Origin: Streptomyces sp. Go-475
Lineage (GTDB): Bacteria > Actinomycetota > Actinomycetes > Streptomycetales > Streptomycetaceae
DNA: 64,000 nucleotides
Assembly: GCF_003330845.1 (NCBI RefSeq)
Contig: NZ_CP026121.1
Location: 1-64,000 of the forward strand
Direction of reading: 5' to 3'
Shown: positions 32,550 to 40,787 of the stretch, one piece after another
Layout of the letters: every line of letters begins with the position of its first letter
Position numbering within the stretch: the stretch's first letter is position 1
Translations under genes and position numbers: made by a program
The notes under the pieces: model-generated
The model's input: the letters and a program-made list of their open reading frames with translations, nothing else
What the model was told of the DNA's origin: nothing
Database searches by the model: none

Positions 32550-34817
32550 TCAGGGTCGGTGTCGTCGGGTTCGGGTCGGGGTGGTGTGCCGGGTCGGGGT
32601 GGTGTGCCGGTTGATCTCGATCGCGAGCGGGGTGGCGGTGAAGACCGAGGAGTACGTGCCGATCGCCAGGCCGATGAGCAGGGCGAGGGCGAAGTCGGTG
32701 AGGGTGTCTCCGCCCAGGACGGCCAGGGCGGAGAGGATGAGGGCGGCGCCCATGCCGGTGTTGATCGTGCGGGGCAGCGTCTGCAGGATCGCCTGACGGG
32801 CGATGTGCGGCAGGGGGGTTGTGCGGTCGCGTCGCCACAGCTCCCTGATGCGGTCGAAGACGACGACCGAGTCGTTGACGGAGTAGCCGATCACGGTCAG
32901 CAGCGCGGCCAGGAACACCCCGTCGAGGGGCTTGCCGAGCCAGGCGAAGACGCCGGCCAGGATGACGACGTCGTGGGCGAGCGCGGCGACCGCGGCGGTG
33001 CCGAACAGCCAGCGGAAGCGGGCGGCCAGGTACAGCAGTTGGGCGGCGAGGGCCACGCCGAGGGCGATGAGGGCGTTGCGGCGGAGTTCCTCGCCCAGGC
33101 TGGGGCCGATCAGTTCGTCGCGGATCTTCTCCGTGTCGCCGCCGAGTGCGGTGAGGGTGCGGGTGACGGTGTCCGCCTGCGTGTCGGTGAGTTCCTCGGT
33201 GCGTACGGTCAGGGCGTCGTCGCCCGAGGACTGGACCACGGCGCGCGGGAAGCCGGCGTCGGCGAGCGCGGCGCGGGCGTGGTCCGGATCGACGGGGCGG
33301 GTGGTGGTGTATTCGATCAGGCGGCCGCCGGTGAACTCGACGCCGATGTCGATGCCGCGGACGGCGATGCCGGAGGCGGCCAGGGCGAGCGCGGCGGCGG
33401 AGAGGGCCAGCAAGCGGCGTGGCCGGCGCGTCAGTCGGGGCTGGGAGCGCTCGATGCGGTCGCGGACCCGGCCGGCGGTGGCCAGTCCGGTCAGGTGGGG
33501 GCGGCGGCGTACCCACGGGCGGGACGCGGCGTGCTCGGCGAGGACCCGGGTGACGACCAACGCGCTGATCATGGAGGCGAGGACGCCGATGCCCAGGGTG
33601 ACACCGAAGCCGCGCACGGGGCCGGAGGCGAGGAGGAAGAGCAGACCGGCTGCGATCAGGGTGGTGATGTTGGAGTCGGCGATCGCGCTGAAGGCCTTGC
33701 GGAAGCCGGCGGCCAGGGCCGAGCGGGCGCTGGAGCGGCGGCGGTTCGCGTGCTCTTCACGAGCGCGTTCGAAGACGAGGACGTTGGCGTCGACGGCCAT
33801 GCCGATGGCCAGGACGAAACCGGCCAGGCCCGGCAGGGTGAGGGTGGCACCGAGCGCGGCCAGGGCGGCGTAGGAGATCAGTCCGTACGCGGCCAGGGCC
33901 AGTACCGCGAGGGCGCCCATGAGCCGGTAGACGGTGATGATGAACAGTGCGGTCAGGGCGGTGCCGATGACGGCGGCCCAGGCGCTGGCGGTGATGGCCT
34001 CGGCGCCCAGGGTGGGGCCGATGGTGCGCTGTTCGACGGTCTCCACGGGCACGGGCAGGGCGCCGCCGCTGATGAGCAGGGCCAGTTCGCGGGCCTCTCT
34101 GTCGGTGAAGGACCCGGTGATCTGGGTGGTGCCGCCGGTGATGCCGTTCTCGCACGTCACCGACGGGTCGACCTGCGGCGAGGAGATGATCTTCTCGTCG
34201 AGGACGATGGCGATGCGGCGCGCGGGATCGCCTGCCGGGTGGCAGGCGGCCTGACCGGTCAGCCGGCTCCATTTCCCGTGCCCGGAGGCGTCGAAGTCGA
34301 CGGTGACGTGCCATCCGGCGCCGGTCTGCTGGTCGAACCGGGCCTCGGCCTTCTTGACGTCCTGTCCGGTGAGGGCCGCGGCCTCCAGGCGAAGGAGCCG
34401 GCCGGATTCGTCGGGCAGGACGTACTCGCGGGGCCGCTTCGGCAGGGGGTCGGGGGCGTCGTCGAACAGGGCGGACACGGGGTGGACGGTGAGCTGGGCG
34501 GTGCGGCCCAGTACGTCGGCCGCCTTCTTCGGGTCCTGCACGCCGGGCAGTTCGACGATGATCCGGTTGCTGCCGGAGCGGTGCAGGGAGGGTTCGGCGA
34601 CGCCGAGCGCGTCGATACGGCCGCGCAGCACCTCCAGGGTGCGGTCGGTGGCCTCGGGGCCGGCCTTCGCGGTGGCGGTGGAGCGGGTTTCGAGCACGAT
34701 CTGGGTGCCGCCGCGCAGGTCCAGACCGAGGCGGACCGGCACGGTGAAGGTGATGAACAGGGACAGGGCGAGCACGGTGAGGGCGAGCAGGGCTCTCACC
34801 CGGGTGGAACGGATCAA
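32550..34817 (-). CDS. secDF: Fused protein-export membrane protein SecDF
   Basis: A 755-residue fusion of SecD and SecF, which use the proton gradient to help Sec translocation on the outer side of the membrane. SecD part (1 to about 430): a first helix, then GLDLRGGTQIVLETRS, the periplasmic P1 domain, and helices with GFVLAIGMAVDANVLVFER. SecF part (about 440-755): GVEFTGGRLIEY and IGYSVNDSVVVFDRIRELWR. I chose TTG 34817 because GGAGG is 6 nt upstream; a GTG 6 codons later is an alternative. It follows the repeat-rich gene by 65 bp on the same strand. Streptomycetes usually also have separate SecD and SecF, so this is likely an accessory copy. Confidence 0.92.
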   Translation of the reverse strand: MIRSTRVRALLALTVLALSLFITFTVPVRLGLDLRGGTQIVLETRSTATAKAGPEATDRTLEVLRGRIDALGVAEPSLHRSGSNRIIVELPGVQDPKKAADVLGRTAQLTVHPVSALFDDAPDPLPKRPREYVLPDESGRLLRLEAAALTGQDVKKAEARFDQQTGAGWHVTVDFDASGHGKWSRLTGQAACHPAGDPARRIAIVLDEKIISSPQVDPSVTCENGITGGTTQITGSFTDREARELALLISGGALPVPVETVEQRTIGPTLGAEAITASAWAAVIGTALTALFIITVYRLMGALAVLALAAYGLISYAALAALGATLTLPGLAGFVLAIGMAVDANVLVFERAREEHANRRRSSARSALAAGFRKAFSAIADSNITTLIAAGLLFLLASGPVRGFGVTLGIGVLASMISALVVTRVLAEHAASRPWVRRRPHLTGLATAGRVRDRIERSQPRLTRRPRRLLALSAAALALAASGIAVRGIDIGVEFTGGRLIEYTTTRPVDPDHARAALADAGFPRAVVQSSGDDALTVRTEELTDTQADTVTRTLTALGGDTEKIRDELIGPSLGEELRRNALIALGVALAAQLLYLAARFRWLFGTAAVAALAHDVVILAGVFAWLGKPLDGVFLAALLTVIGYSVNDSVVVFDRIRELWRRDRTTPLPHIARQAILQTLPRTINTGMGAALILSALAVLGGDTLTDFALALLIGLAIGTYSSVFTATPLAIEINRHTTPTRHTTPTRTRRHRP

Positions 34818-35074
34818 CGCGGGCCTCCGGCGGGCACACCGCGGCGGCGGCCGGCGCGGCCGCGGTGAGGGACAGGGTGGGGTCAGGTGCCGGTGGGCGT
34901 GGGCGGCGCGCGGCCGCGGTCGGCCGGGGCGGGGTCCGTGGGGAAGGCCGCCGGTGACGGGGGTGCCGTCGGCCGGGCGGGGCGGCGCGGGGCGGTGACC
35001 GCGTCGTCGGCGAGGGTGGCGAACGGCCCGTGTGGGGGTGTGCGTTCGCCGTGCGACTCGTGCCGGGCCGCCGG

Positions 35075-35434
35075 CTGAAGGGCGCAGGGCGTGGCGCAGC
35101 CGCCGTCGGCATGGAGGGCGCAGGGCGTGGCGCAGCCGCCGTCGGCATGGAGGGCGCAGGGCGTGGCGCAGCCGCCGTCGGCATGGAGGGCGCAGGGCGT
35201 GGCGCAGCCGCCGTCGGCATGGAGGGCGCAGGGCGTGGCGCAGCCGCCGTCGGCATGGAGGGCGCAGGGCGTGGCGCAGCCGCCGTCGGCATGGAGGGCG
35301 CAGGGCGTGGCGCAGCCGCCGTCGGCATGGAGGGCGCAGGGCGTGGCGCAGCCGCCGTCGGCATGGAGGGCGCAGGGCGTGGCGCAGCCGCCGTCGGCAT
35401 GGAGGGCGCAGGGCGTGGCGCAGCCGTCGTCGGC
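35075..35434. repeat. Minisatellite, 10 tandem 36-bp units
   Basis: Ten head-to-tail copies of a 36-bp unit, nearly identical; the first and last copies differ by a few bases. On the minus strand the unit encodes HADGGCATPCAL, two cysteines per unit. The unit is a multiple of three, so copy number can change without shifting frame. There are no spacers, so this is not CRISPR. Confidence 0.95.
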
Positions 35435-35489
35435 ATGCCGGCCGGTGCCGGGGCTTGCGCCGGGCGCGTCGGCGGATGCTGTGCCGGCG

Positions 35490-35573
35490 GGGGCGAGCAG
35501 CGGACCGGCGGGGGCGGGCAGCGGACCGGCCGGGGCGAGCAGCGGACCGGCCGGGGCGAGCAGCGGACCGGCC
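35490..35573. repeat. Four tandem 21-bp units
   Basis: Units at 35490, 35511, 35532 and 35553 with the core GCAGCGGACCGGC, 1-2 mismatches between copies. On the minus strand each encodes APAGPLL, just after the hydrophobic segment of the repeat-rich gene. Confidence 0.9.
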
Positions 35574-35689
35574 GGGGCCGCACCGGTGAGGAGGGCCAGC
35601 AGTACTGCTGCCCAGACGGCGACCGCAGCCGCCGGCCGGGCGCGGAGGGTGGCCCCGACGGTGGCCCCGAGGACCTTCAGGGGCGGCCG

Positions 35690-36480
35690 GGCGGTGGGCG
35701 GCGCGGCGGTGGGCGATCCGGTGGCGGACAGCCGGGCGGTGCGCGGCACGGCGGTGGGCGGCGCGGCGGTGGGCGGCGCGGCGGTGGGCGATCCGGTGGC
35801 GGACAGCCGGGCGGTGCGCGGCACGGCGGTGGGCGACCAGTGGCGGACAACCAGGCGGCGCGGCACGGCGGTGGGCGACCGGTGGCGGACAACCAGGCGG
35901 CGCGCGGCACAAGCTGGCCCGGCGCGGTGGCGGACAACCAGGCGGTGCGCGGCACGGCGGTGGGCGACCGGTGGCGGACAACCGGGCGGTGCGCGGCACA
36001 CGCCGGCCGGCGCGGTGGCAACCGGGCGGTGCGCGCACAGCCGCCGGCGGCGCAGTAGTGGTCGCCAGGCGGTGCGCGGCACAGCCCCGGCGGCAGTAGT
36101 GGTCGGTCGGGCGGCGCGCGGCACAGCTGGCGGGCGGTGGCGGACAACCAGGCGGCGCGCGGCACGGCGGTGGGCGACCGGTGGCGGACAGCCGGGCGGT
36201 GCGCGGCACGGCGGTGGGCGATCCGGTGGCGGGCTGCCGGGCGGTGCGCGGCACGGCGGTGGGCGACCCGGTGGCGGACAGCCGGGCGGTGCGCGGCACG
36301 GCGGTGGGCGATCCGGTGGCGGGCTGCCGGGCGGTGCGCGGCACGGCGGTGGCCGGCCGGGCGGTAGGCGATCCGGCCGTGGGCAGCCGGACGGTGCGCG
36401 GCACAGCGCTGGCCGGCGCGGTAGTGGTCGGCCGGGCGGTGCGCGGCACGGCGGTGGGCGGCCGGGGCTCCGGGCGGTGG
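35690..36480. repeat. Imperfect 45-bp repeat array with 44-bp variants
   Basis: Repeated blocks built on GCGGTGGGCG, GGTGGCGGAC and GGGCGGTGCGCGGCACG. Intact units are 45 bp (15 codons), for example those starting near 36211, 36256 and 36301. Several copies (near 35825, 35870, 35955 and 36165) lack one base in the segment GCGATCCGG, and others are rearranged. The array covers most of the 5' half of the repeat-rich gene. Confidence 0.85.
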
Positions 36481-36493
36481 TGGTGGCGGTGGC

Positions 36494-37147
36494 TCATGGG
36501 TCGATCAGGCCCACGCGGATGGCGTACCGGGTGAGCTCGAGGCGGTCGCGCAGGCCGAGCTTGTGGAGCAGGTTGGCTCGGTGCCGCTGGACGGTCTTGA
36601 TGCTGATGAAGAGCAGGTCGGCGATCGCCTGCGAGGAGTGCCCCTCCGCCACCAGCTTCAGGACCTCCTCCTCGCGAGGGGTGAGGACCTGGTCGGGGGC
36701 CTCCTCGCCGTGGCGGGCCCGGTCGAGGTAGTTGCGGATCAGCGCGGTGACCGCGCCCGGGTAGAGGAAGGGCTCGTCGCGCATCGCCGCCCGGCACGCG
36801 GCGACGAGGTCCCGGTCGGCGACGGACTTCAGCACATAGCCGCTGGCCCCGGCCTTGAGCGCCTGGAAGAAGTACTGCTCGTTGTCGTGCATGGTGAGGA
36901 TCAGGATGCGCAGGCCCGGCTTGAGCCCGGCCAGTTCGCGGGCGGCCTGCAGGCCGGTCATGCGGGGCATGGCGATGTCCAGTACGGCCAGGTCGACCTC
37001 GTGGCCGCGGACCTGCTCGATCGCCTCCGCGCCGTCCCCGGCCTCCGCGACGACCTGGAGGCCCGGTTCCTGGTCGAGGATCAGCCGCACACCGCGGCGT
37101 ACCAGGGCGTGGTCGTCTGCCAGAAGGATGCGGATGTTCCCGGTCAT
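36494..37147 (-). CDS. Response regulator, NarL/LuxR family
   Basis: A 217-residue regulator. Receiver domain: acidic Asp11/Asp12, phospho-acceptor Asp57 (AVLDIAMP), Thr in LILTMHD and Lys in YVLKS. C-terminal LuxR helix-turn-helix: LTPREEEVLKLVAEGHSSQA, with SIKTVQRHRANLLHKLG for DNA contact. Its ATG overlaps the kinase stop (ATGA at 37144-37147) and its own stop overlaps the ATG of the repeat-rich gene. The kinase, regulator and repeat gene therefore form a tightly coupled operon leading to secDF. Confidence 0.94.
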   Translation of the reverse strand: MTGNIRILLADDHALVRRGVRLILDQEPGLQVVAEAGDGAEAIEQVRGHEVDLAVLDIAMPRMTGLQAARELAGLKPGLRILILTMHDNEQYFFQALKAGASGYVLKSVADRDLVAACRAAMRDEPFLYPGAVTALIRNYLDRARHGEEAPDQVLTPREEEVLKLVAEGHSSQAIADLLFISIKTVQRHRANLLHKLGLRDRLELTRYAIRVGLIDP

Positions 37148-38103
37148 GAGGTCGGCTGCTTCCTGGGCAGGGGCACGGTGAGCTTGACCTGGGTACCGGC
37201 GCGGGGTGCCGGCGTGATGTCCAGCGTGGCGCCGACGAGCAGGGCGCGCTCGCGCATGCCGAGGATGCCGGCGCCCTCGCGGGGAGCCTTGATGCCGCAG
37301 CCGTCGTCGGTGACGGCCAGGATCACGCGGGTGTCGCTGTGGCCCAGGGTGACGACCACCCCTTCGGCGTCCGCGTGGCGGGCGGCGTTGGTCAGCGACT
37401 CCTGGGCGACGCGGTAGAGGACCAGTTCCGTCTCGGGCTCCAGCGCGGGCAGGTCGGCGGCGAAGCGGCGGGTGACCTGCAGTCCGGTGTGGGTGGCGAA
37501 GTCCTCGGTGAGCGAGGTCAGCGCGCTGACCAAACCCAGGTCGTCCAGCACGCCGGGCCGCAGCCGGCGCACCAGGCGGCGGACCTCGTCCAGGCTGTCC
37601 CGGGTGATCTCCTGCACCTCGCGCAGGTCCTCGCGCAGCGGCCCGGGGGCGTCGTCCGCGGCACGCTTGAGTCCCAGCAGGATCGCGGTCATGCTCTGCC
37701 CGACCTCGTCGTGCAGTTCCTGGGCGATGCGGCGGCGTTCGGCCTCCTGGGCGAGCAGGACCCGGCCGCTGCTGGCGGCCCGTTCCTGCTCCAGCCGCTC
37801 CAGCATGGAGTTGAAGGTGCGGATCAGTTCGGTGACTTCCCCGCCGCCGTGCGCGGACAGCCGCTGCCCGGGCCGCAGCAGGTCCACCGTGGTCATCAGC
37901 CTGGTCAGCCGGTCCAGCGGAGCCAGCCCCCAGCGCAGCAGGGCGGCGTTGGCGACCAGCATCACCGCCAGACCGCCCAGCAGGATGATCGCCTCGGTCA
38001 GCAGCACCGGCACCGACACGGTCACCGGCGCCCACAGCAGCAGCGCCGTGGCCGTGCCCAGGACGACGGCGTTGAGGGCGAAGATCCGCCAGAACAGGGA
38101 CAC
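37144..38103 (-). CDS. Sensor histidine kinase, HAMP plus HisKA_3
   Basis: A 319-residue kinase with two close membrane helices (about 8-24 and 31-53) and almost no loop between them. It therefore senses within the membrane or cell envelope. A HAMP linker (about 53-105) is followed by the H-box AQELHDEVGQS (His131) and the ATP-binding domain (VAQESLTNAARHADA; DDGCGI; GAGILGMRERA). The GTG start at 38103 has AAGGAGG 11 nt upstream. It is the partner of the overlapping response regulator. The link to SecDF suggests envelope or secretion stress (inference). Confidence 0.92.
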   Translation of the reverse strand: MSLFWRIFALNAVVLGTATALLLWAPVTVSVPVLLTEAIILLGGLAVMLVANAALLRWGLAPLDRLTRLMTTVDLLRPGQRLSAHGGGEVTELIRTFNSMLERLEQERAASSGRVLLAQEAERRRIAQELHDEVGQSMTAILLGLKRAADDAPGPLREDLREVQEITRDSLDEVRRLVRRLRPGVLDDLGLVSALTSLTEDFATHTGLQVTRRFAADLPALEPETELVLYRVAQESLTNAARHADAEGVVVTLGHSDTRVILAVTDDGCGIKAPREGAGILGMRERALLVGATLDITPAPRAGTQVKLTVPLPRKQPTS

Positions 38104-38401
38104 CGGGCGTCACGCCTCCTTCTGAGATGCGGCCCGCCACGACGGTCGGGCATCACGCATCCCGGACGAGCTGCCGCGCCTGGCCGTCGGCCGAGCCTGG
38201 CCACAGCCTGCCCGCCCCGGCGAGGCCGGGTCGATGGGGCCCAACCCCCATTTCCCGCGGCGCGGCCTACCCACGCCCTGGTGGCCTGCATCGCCCGGCC
38301 CGCCGCAAATGGGGCCCGCGCCCGATGGGGATCCGTGGCGAAGACGACCAGGGTGGAAGACGACCAGGTTGAGGCATGACCACGAGCGAAGGAGACGTGC
38401 C

Positions 38402-38728
38402 GTGTCTATCGACGCACCCCTCACCGGCCCCCGTCCTGAGCGCATGACCGCGCCCGATGTGCGACGGCGGCTGGAACACGCCCGCAGCACCCGGCTGACG
38501 CAGCTGCGCGCCCTCGACGAGACCGGGCAGAGCGCGGACGATCATCTGATGTCGATGCAGCGCGGCGCCATCGAGCGCGTCCTGCAAGAGATCGACGACG
38601 CGTTCACCCGCGTCGAGGACGGCACCTACGGCACCTGCCTGGGCTGCGCGGAGCCCGTCCCCGCGGAGCGCCTGGAGATCCTCCCCTACACCCCGTACTG
38701 CGTTGCCTGCCAGCGCCGCGCCGCCTGA
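38402..38728 (+). CDS. DksA/TraR-type zinc-finger protein
   Basis: A 108-residue protein with the DksA C4 zinc finger (GTCLGCAEPVPAERL ... YCVACQ: Cys pairs 18 residues apart) after a helical hairpin (RRRLEHARSTRLTQLRALDE; IERVLQEIDDAFTRVEDGTY). Such proteins enter the RNA polymerase secondary channel and modulate initiation, often with ppGpp. GTG 38402 is preceded by AAGGAGA. The DxxDxA tip of E. coli DksA is not obvious, so its exact activity is uncertain. It is followed by a second relative in the same direction and divergent from the kinase operon. Confidence 0.88.
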   Translation: MSIDAPLTGPRPERMTAPDVRRRLEHARSTRLTQLRALDETGQSADDHLMSMQRGAIERVLQEIDDAFTRVEDGTYGTCLGCAEPVPAERLEILPYTPYCVACQRRAA

Positions 38729-38780
38729 CCGGCACGCCGACTCCCGCCGTTCCTTTCCCTCGCTCTGCCCAAGGGGTGCA

Positions 38781-39164
38781 GTGGTGAACAACCCGCTCAT
38801 CGTCGACCGCGCCGCGACGCGTCTGTCGGCCGAGGATCTCGCCGCGCTGCGCGAGAACCTCACCGAACAGCGCCTGTTCCGCCAGGAGCAGCTCCAGCAG
38901 CTCGCCGGCGCGGCTCCCTCCCGTACGGACGACGTGCCGCGCCACGACACGGCCTCCCAGGTCGAGGTCCACGTCAAGCTCGCCGCAGCCGCGCGCATGG
39001 TCCTCGCCGACGTCGAAGCAGCCCTCAGGCGCATGGACGAAGGCAGCTACGGCGCCTGCCGACTGTGTGGGGGCCCCATCGCGCGCGAGCGGCTGATGAT
39101 CGTGCCGCAGGCCCGCTACTGCGCGCGCTGCCAGCACGTGCCCTGGACCGAGGCGCGCTGCTAG
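38781..39164 (+). CDS. Second DksA/TraR-type zinc-finger protein
   Basis: About 127 residues, a paralogue of the preceding protein. The helical hairpin (ALRENLTEQRLFRQEQLQQL; MVLADVEAALRRMDEGSYGA) is followed by the zinc finger CRLCGGPIARERL ... RYCARCQ. It starts at GTG 38781 or 38784 behind AAGGGG. The gap of 52 bp suggests co-transcription with the first copy. Tandem DksA-like genes may act as alternative polymerase-binding factors under different conditions. Confidence 0.88.
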   Translation: MVNNPLIVDRAATRLSAEDLAALRENLTEQRLFRQEQLQQLAGAAPSRTDDVPRHDTASQVEVHVKLAAAARMVLADVEAALRRMDEGSYGACRLCGGPIARERLMIVPQARYCARCQHVPWTEARC

Positions 39165-39236
39165 CAGGCGGAGGCGCCCTGCGTCCCGACATCGCCCACC
39201 ACCTCAGCGGCCGGCTCATCAGGAGGTGTATCGCGG

Positions 39237-39258
39237 GCGTATCGGGAAGCGCATACGC
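39237..39258. promoter_or_regulatory. Dyad GCGTAT-N10-ATACGC upstream of vanZ
   Basis: Arms at 39237-39242 and 39253-39258, about 32 bp before the vanZ-like start. The right arm contains GCATACG, also found twice upstream of the OmpR-type regulator (40027, 40052). It may be a common binding site. Confidence 0.35.
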
Positions 39259-39290
39259 CGCCGCAACCGCCCTTCGCCTCCCATGGGGGC

Positions 39291-39995
39291 ATGGACGACA
39301 ACGCATCCTTGTCCGCATCGCCCCGCCGTACCCGCGGGATCGTGTTGCCCGCTCTGGCGGTCCTCGGGGTGGCTGGTGCCGTGTTCGCCCTGCGGCGGCC
39401 TCTGATGATGTCCGCTCCGATGTGCGTGGCCGGGCGGTGGCACGGCTGTCTCGACACGTTCAACGGGGTGGTGCTCATGACGTTGGTCGCGCTGCCGTTG
39501 GCCGTGCTGGTGGTGTGGGCTCTGGCGCGCCGTCGGCGGGCCGCCGGCGTCTCGTGGGCGTGGCGGATTTCGGTGGCCGAGGTGGGCATGGTCCACGGGA
39601 CGGTGCCGTTCCTGTGGCTGACCATGATGCCGGGCGCCGGGGCCGGCTCCGTGCCCGCGCGGGTGAGTCTGGTGCCGCTGCGGGACCTGGTCACGATGGG
39701 GCCGCTCGGCATCGTCGGCAATCTGCTGGTCTTCGCGGCGCTGGGGTTCTTCGCGCCGATGCGGTTCGCGGCGCTGGCGTCCCCGCCGCGGATCCTGGCG
39801 CTCGGCGCGGGCTGCTCGGTCCTGGTCGAGACCGCGCAGTTCGTCCTGCGACTGGACCGGGTGTCCTCCGTGGACGACGTCCTGGTCAACACCACCGGCG
39901 CGGTACTGGCGGCGCTGGCGTCGCGCCGCTGGTGGCGCGCCACGGCACGAACGCCGTCGGACCGGCCGCGCCCCTCGCCGGCACCGGCGGGCTGA
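39291..39995 (+). CDS. VanZ-family membrane protein
   Basis: A 234-residue membrane protein with about five hydrophobic helices and the VanZ end signature (LVETAQFVLRLDRVSSVDDV followed by LVNTTGAVLA). VanZ raises teicoplanin tolerance in enterococci by an unclear mechanism; most actinobacterial homologues are of unknown role in the cell envelope. ATG 39291 follows a GGGGG stretch. The next gene pair is an OmpR-type two-component system in the same direction, a common arrangement for envelope-stress responses. Confidence 0.82.
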   Translation: MDDNASLSASPRRTRGIVLPALAVLGVAGAVFALRRPLMMSAPMCVAGRWHGCLDTFNGVVLMTLVALPLAVLVVWALARRRRAAGVSWAWRISVAEVGMVHGTVPFLWLTMMPGAGAGSVPARVSLVPLRDLVTMGPLGIVGNLLVFAALGFFAPMRFAALASPPRILALGAGCSVLVETAQFVLRLDRVSSVDDVLVNTTGAVLAALASRRWWRATARTPSDRPRPSPAPAG

Positions 39996-40026
39996 GGCAC
40001 CCCTGGGGCGGGCGCCGTCCGTCACT

Positions 40027-40066
40027 GCATACGTCGGCGATGTCCCGTCACGCATACGTCGGCGAT
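40027..40066 (+). promoter_or_regulatory. Direct repeats upstream of OmpR-type regulator
   Basis: GCATACGTCGGCGAT occurs at 40027-40041 and again at 40052-40066, period 25 bp, ending 25 bp before the start of the response regulator. OmpR/PhoB-type regulators bind direct repeats, so this is a good candidate for autoregulation. Confidence 0.5.
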
Positions 40067-40091
40067 ATGTGGTGCTGCCTAGGCTTCGGAC

Positions 40092-40787
40092 ATGCGCGTA
40101 CTGATCGTGGAGGACGAGCCCTACCTGGCGGAGGCCGTCCGTGACGGTCTGCGGCTGGAGGCGATGGCCGCGGACATCGCGGGCGACGGCGACTCCGCCC
40201 TGGAGCTGCTGAGCGTCAACTCCTACGACCTCGCGGTCCTCGACCGCGACATCCCCGGCCCCTCCGGCGACGAGGTCGCCCGGCGCATCGTGGCCTCCGG
40301 CAGCGGCATTCCGATCCTCATGCTCACCGCCGCCGACCGGATCGACGACAAGGCGTCGGGCTTCGGGCTCGGCGCCGACGACTACCTCACCAAGCCGTTC
40401 GAGCTGCGGGAGCTCGTCCTGCGGCTGCGGGCGCTGGACCGCAGGCGCGCGTACGCCCGCCCCCCGGTCCGCGAGATCGCGGGCCTGCGCCTGGACCCGT
40501 TCCGCCGGGAGGTCTTCCGCGACGGACGCTACGTCGCGCTCACCCGCAAGCAGTTCGCCGTGCTGGAGGTGCTCGTCGCCGCCGAAGGTGGTGTCGTCAG
40601 CGCCGAGGAGCTGCTGGAGCGGGCGTGGGACGAGAACGCCGATCCCTTCACCAACGCCGTCCGCATCACCGTCTCCGCGCTGCGCAAACGGCTCGGCGAA
40701 CCGTGGATCATCGTGACGGTGCCGGGTGTCGGCTACCGCATCGATTCCGGACCCGGCGCCATCGGGCCGGGCAGTGCGCATGCGTAG
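40092..40787 (+). CDS. Response regulator, OmpR/PhoB family
   Basis: A 231-residue regulator. The receiver has Glu7/Asp8, phospho-acceptor Asp51 (LAVLDRDIPG), Thr in MLTAAD and Lys in DYLTKPFELREL. The C-terminal winged helix (LTRKQFAVLEVLVAAEGGVV; NAVRITVSALRKRLGEP; TVPGVGYRI) is the OmpR type. Asp-Arg-Asp at the phosphorylation site is slightly unusual, since most have D(M/V)(M/R)MP. Its end overlaps the kinase start by 8 bp. Direct repeats upstream suggest autoregulation. Confidence 0.94.
   Translation: MRVLIVEDEPYLAEAVRDGLRLEAMAADIAGDGDSALELLSVNSYDLAVLDRDIPGPSGDEVARRIVASGSGIPILMLTAADRIDDKASGFGLGADDYLTKPFELRELVLRLRALDRRRAYARPPVREIAGLRLDPFRREVFRDGRYVALTRKQFAVLEVLVAAEGGVVSAEELLERAWDENADPFTNAVRITVSALRKRLGEPWIIVTVPGVGYRIDSGPGAIGPGSAHA

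Larger units (their letters stand above)
34883..36497 (-). pseudogene. Repeat-rich exported protein gene, frame disrupted as read
   Basis: The gene starts at ATG 36497, overlapping the response regulator stop as ATGA, so translation is coupled. The first residues MSHRHHHRPEPRP lead into 15-residue units of the type PTAVPRTARLSATGS. At about 36175 a unit is one base short and the frame changes; several more 44-bp units change it again before about 35690. The convincing C-terminal frame, ending at 34883, holds one hydrophobic segment (AAVAVWAAVLLALLTG, about 35600-35640), four APAGPLL units, ten HADGGCATPCAL units and a Pro/Ala tail. It is probably a membrane-anchored or exported low-complexity protein. 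The start frame itself stays open into secDF. Sequencing or assembly error in the repeats is possible. Confidence 0.55.

Noticed and set aside
35075..35434. Regular 36-bp repeat that could look like a CRISPR array
   Set aside because: The units are directly adjacent with no spacers, are multiples of three and read through in a coding frame; no cas gene is near.
32550..36797. One continuous 1415-codon minus-strand frame covering the repeats and SecDF
   Set aside because: The part upstream of 34817 in this frame is mostly out-of-frame low-complexity sequence, and SecDF has its own TTG start with a perfect ribosome site. It is kept only as a possibility in the findings.
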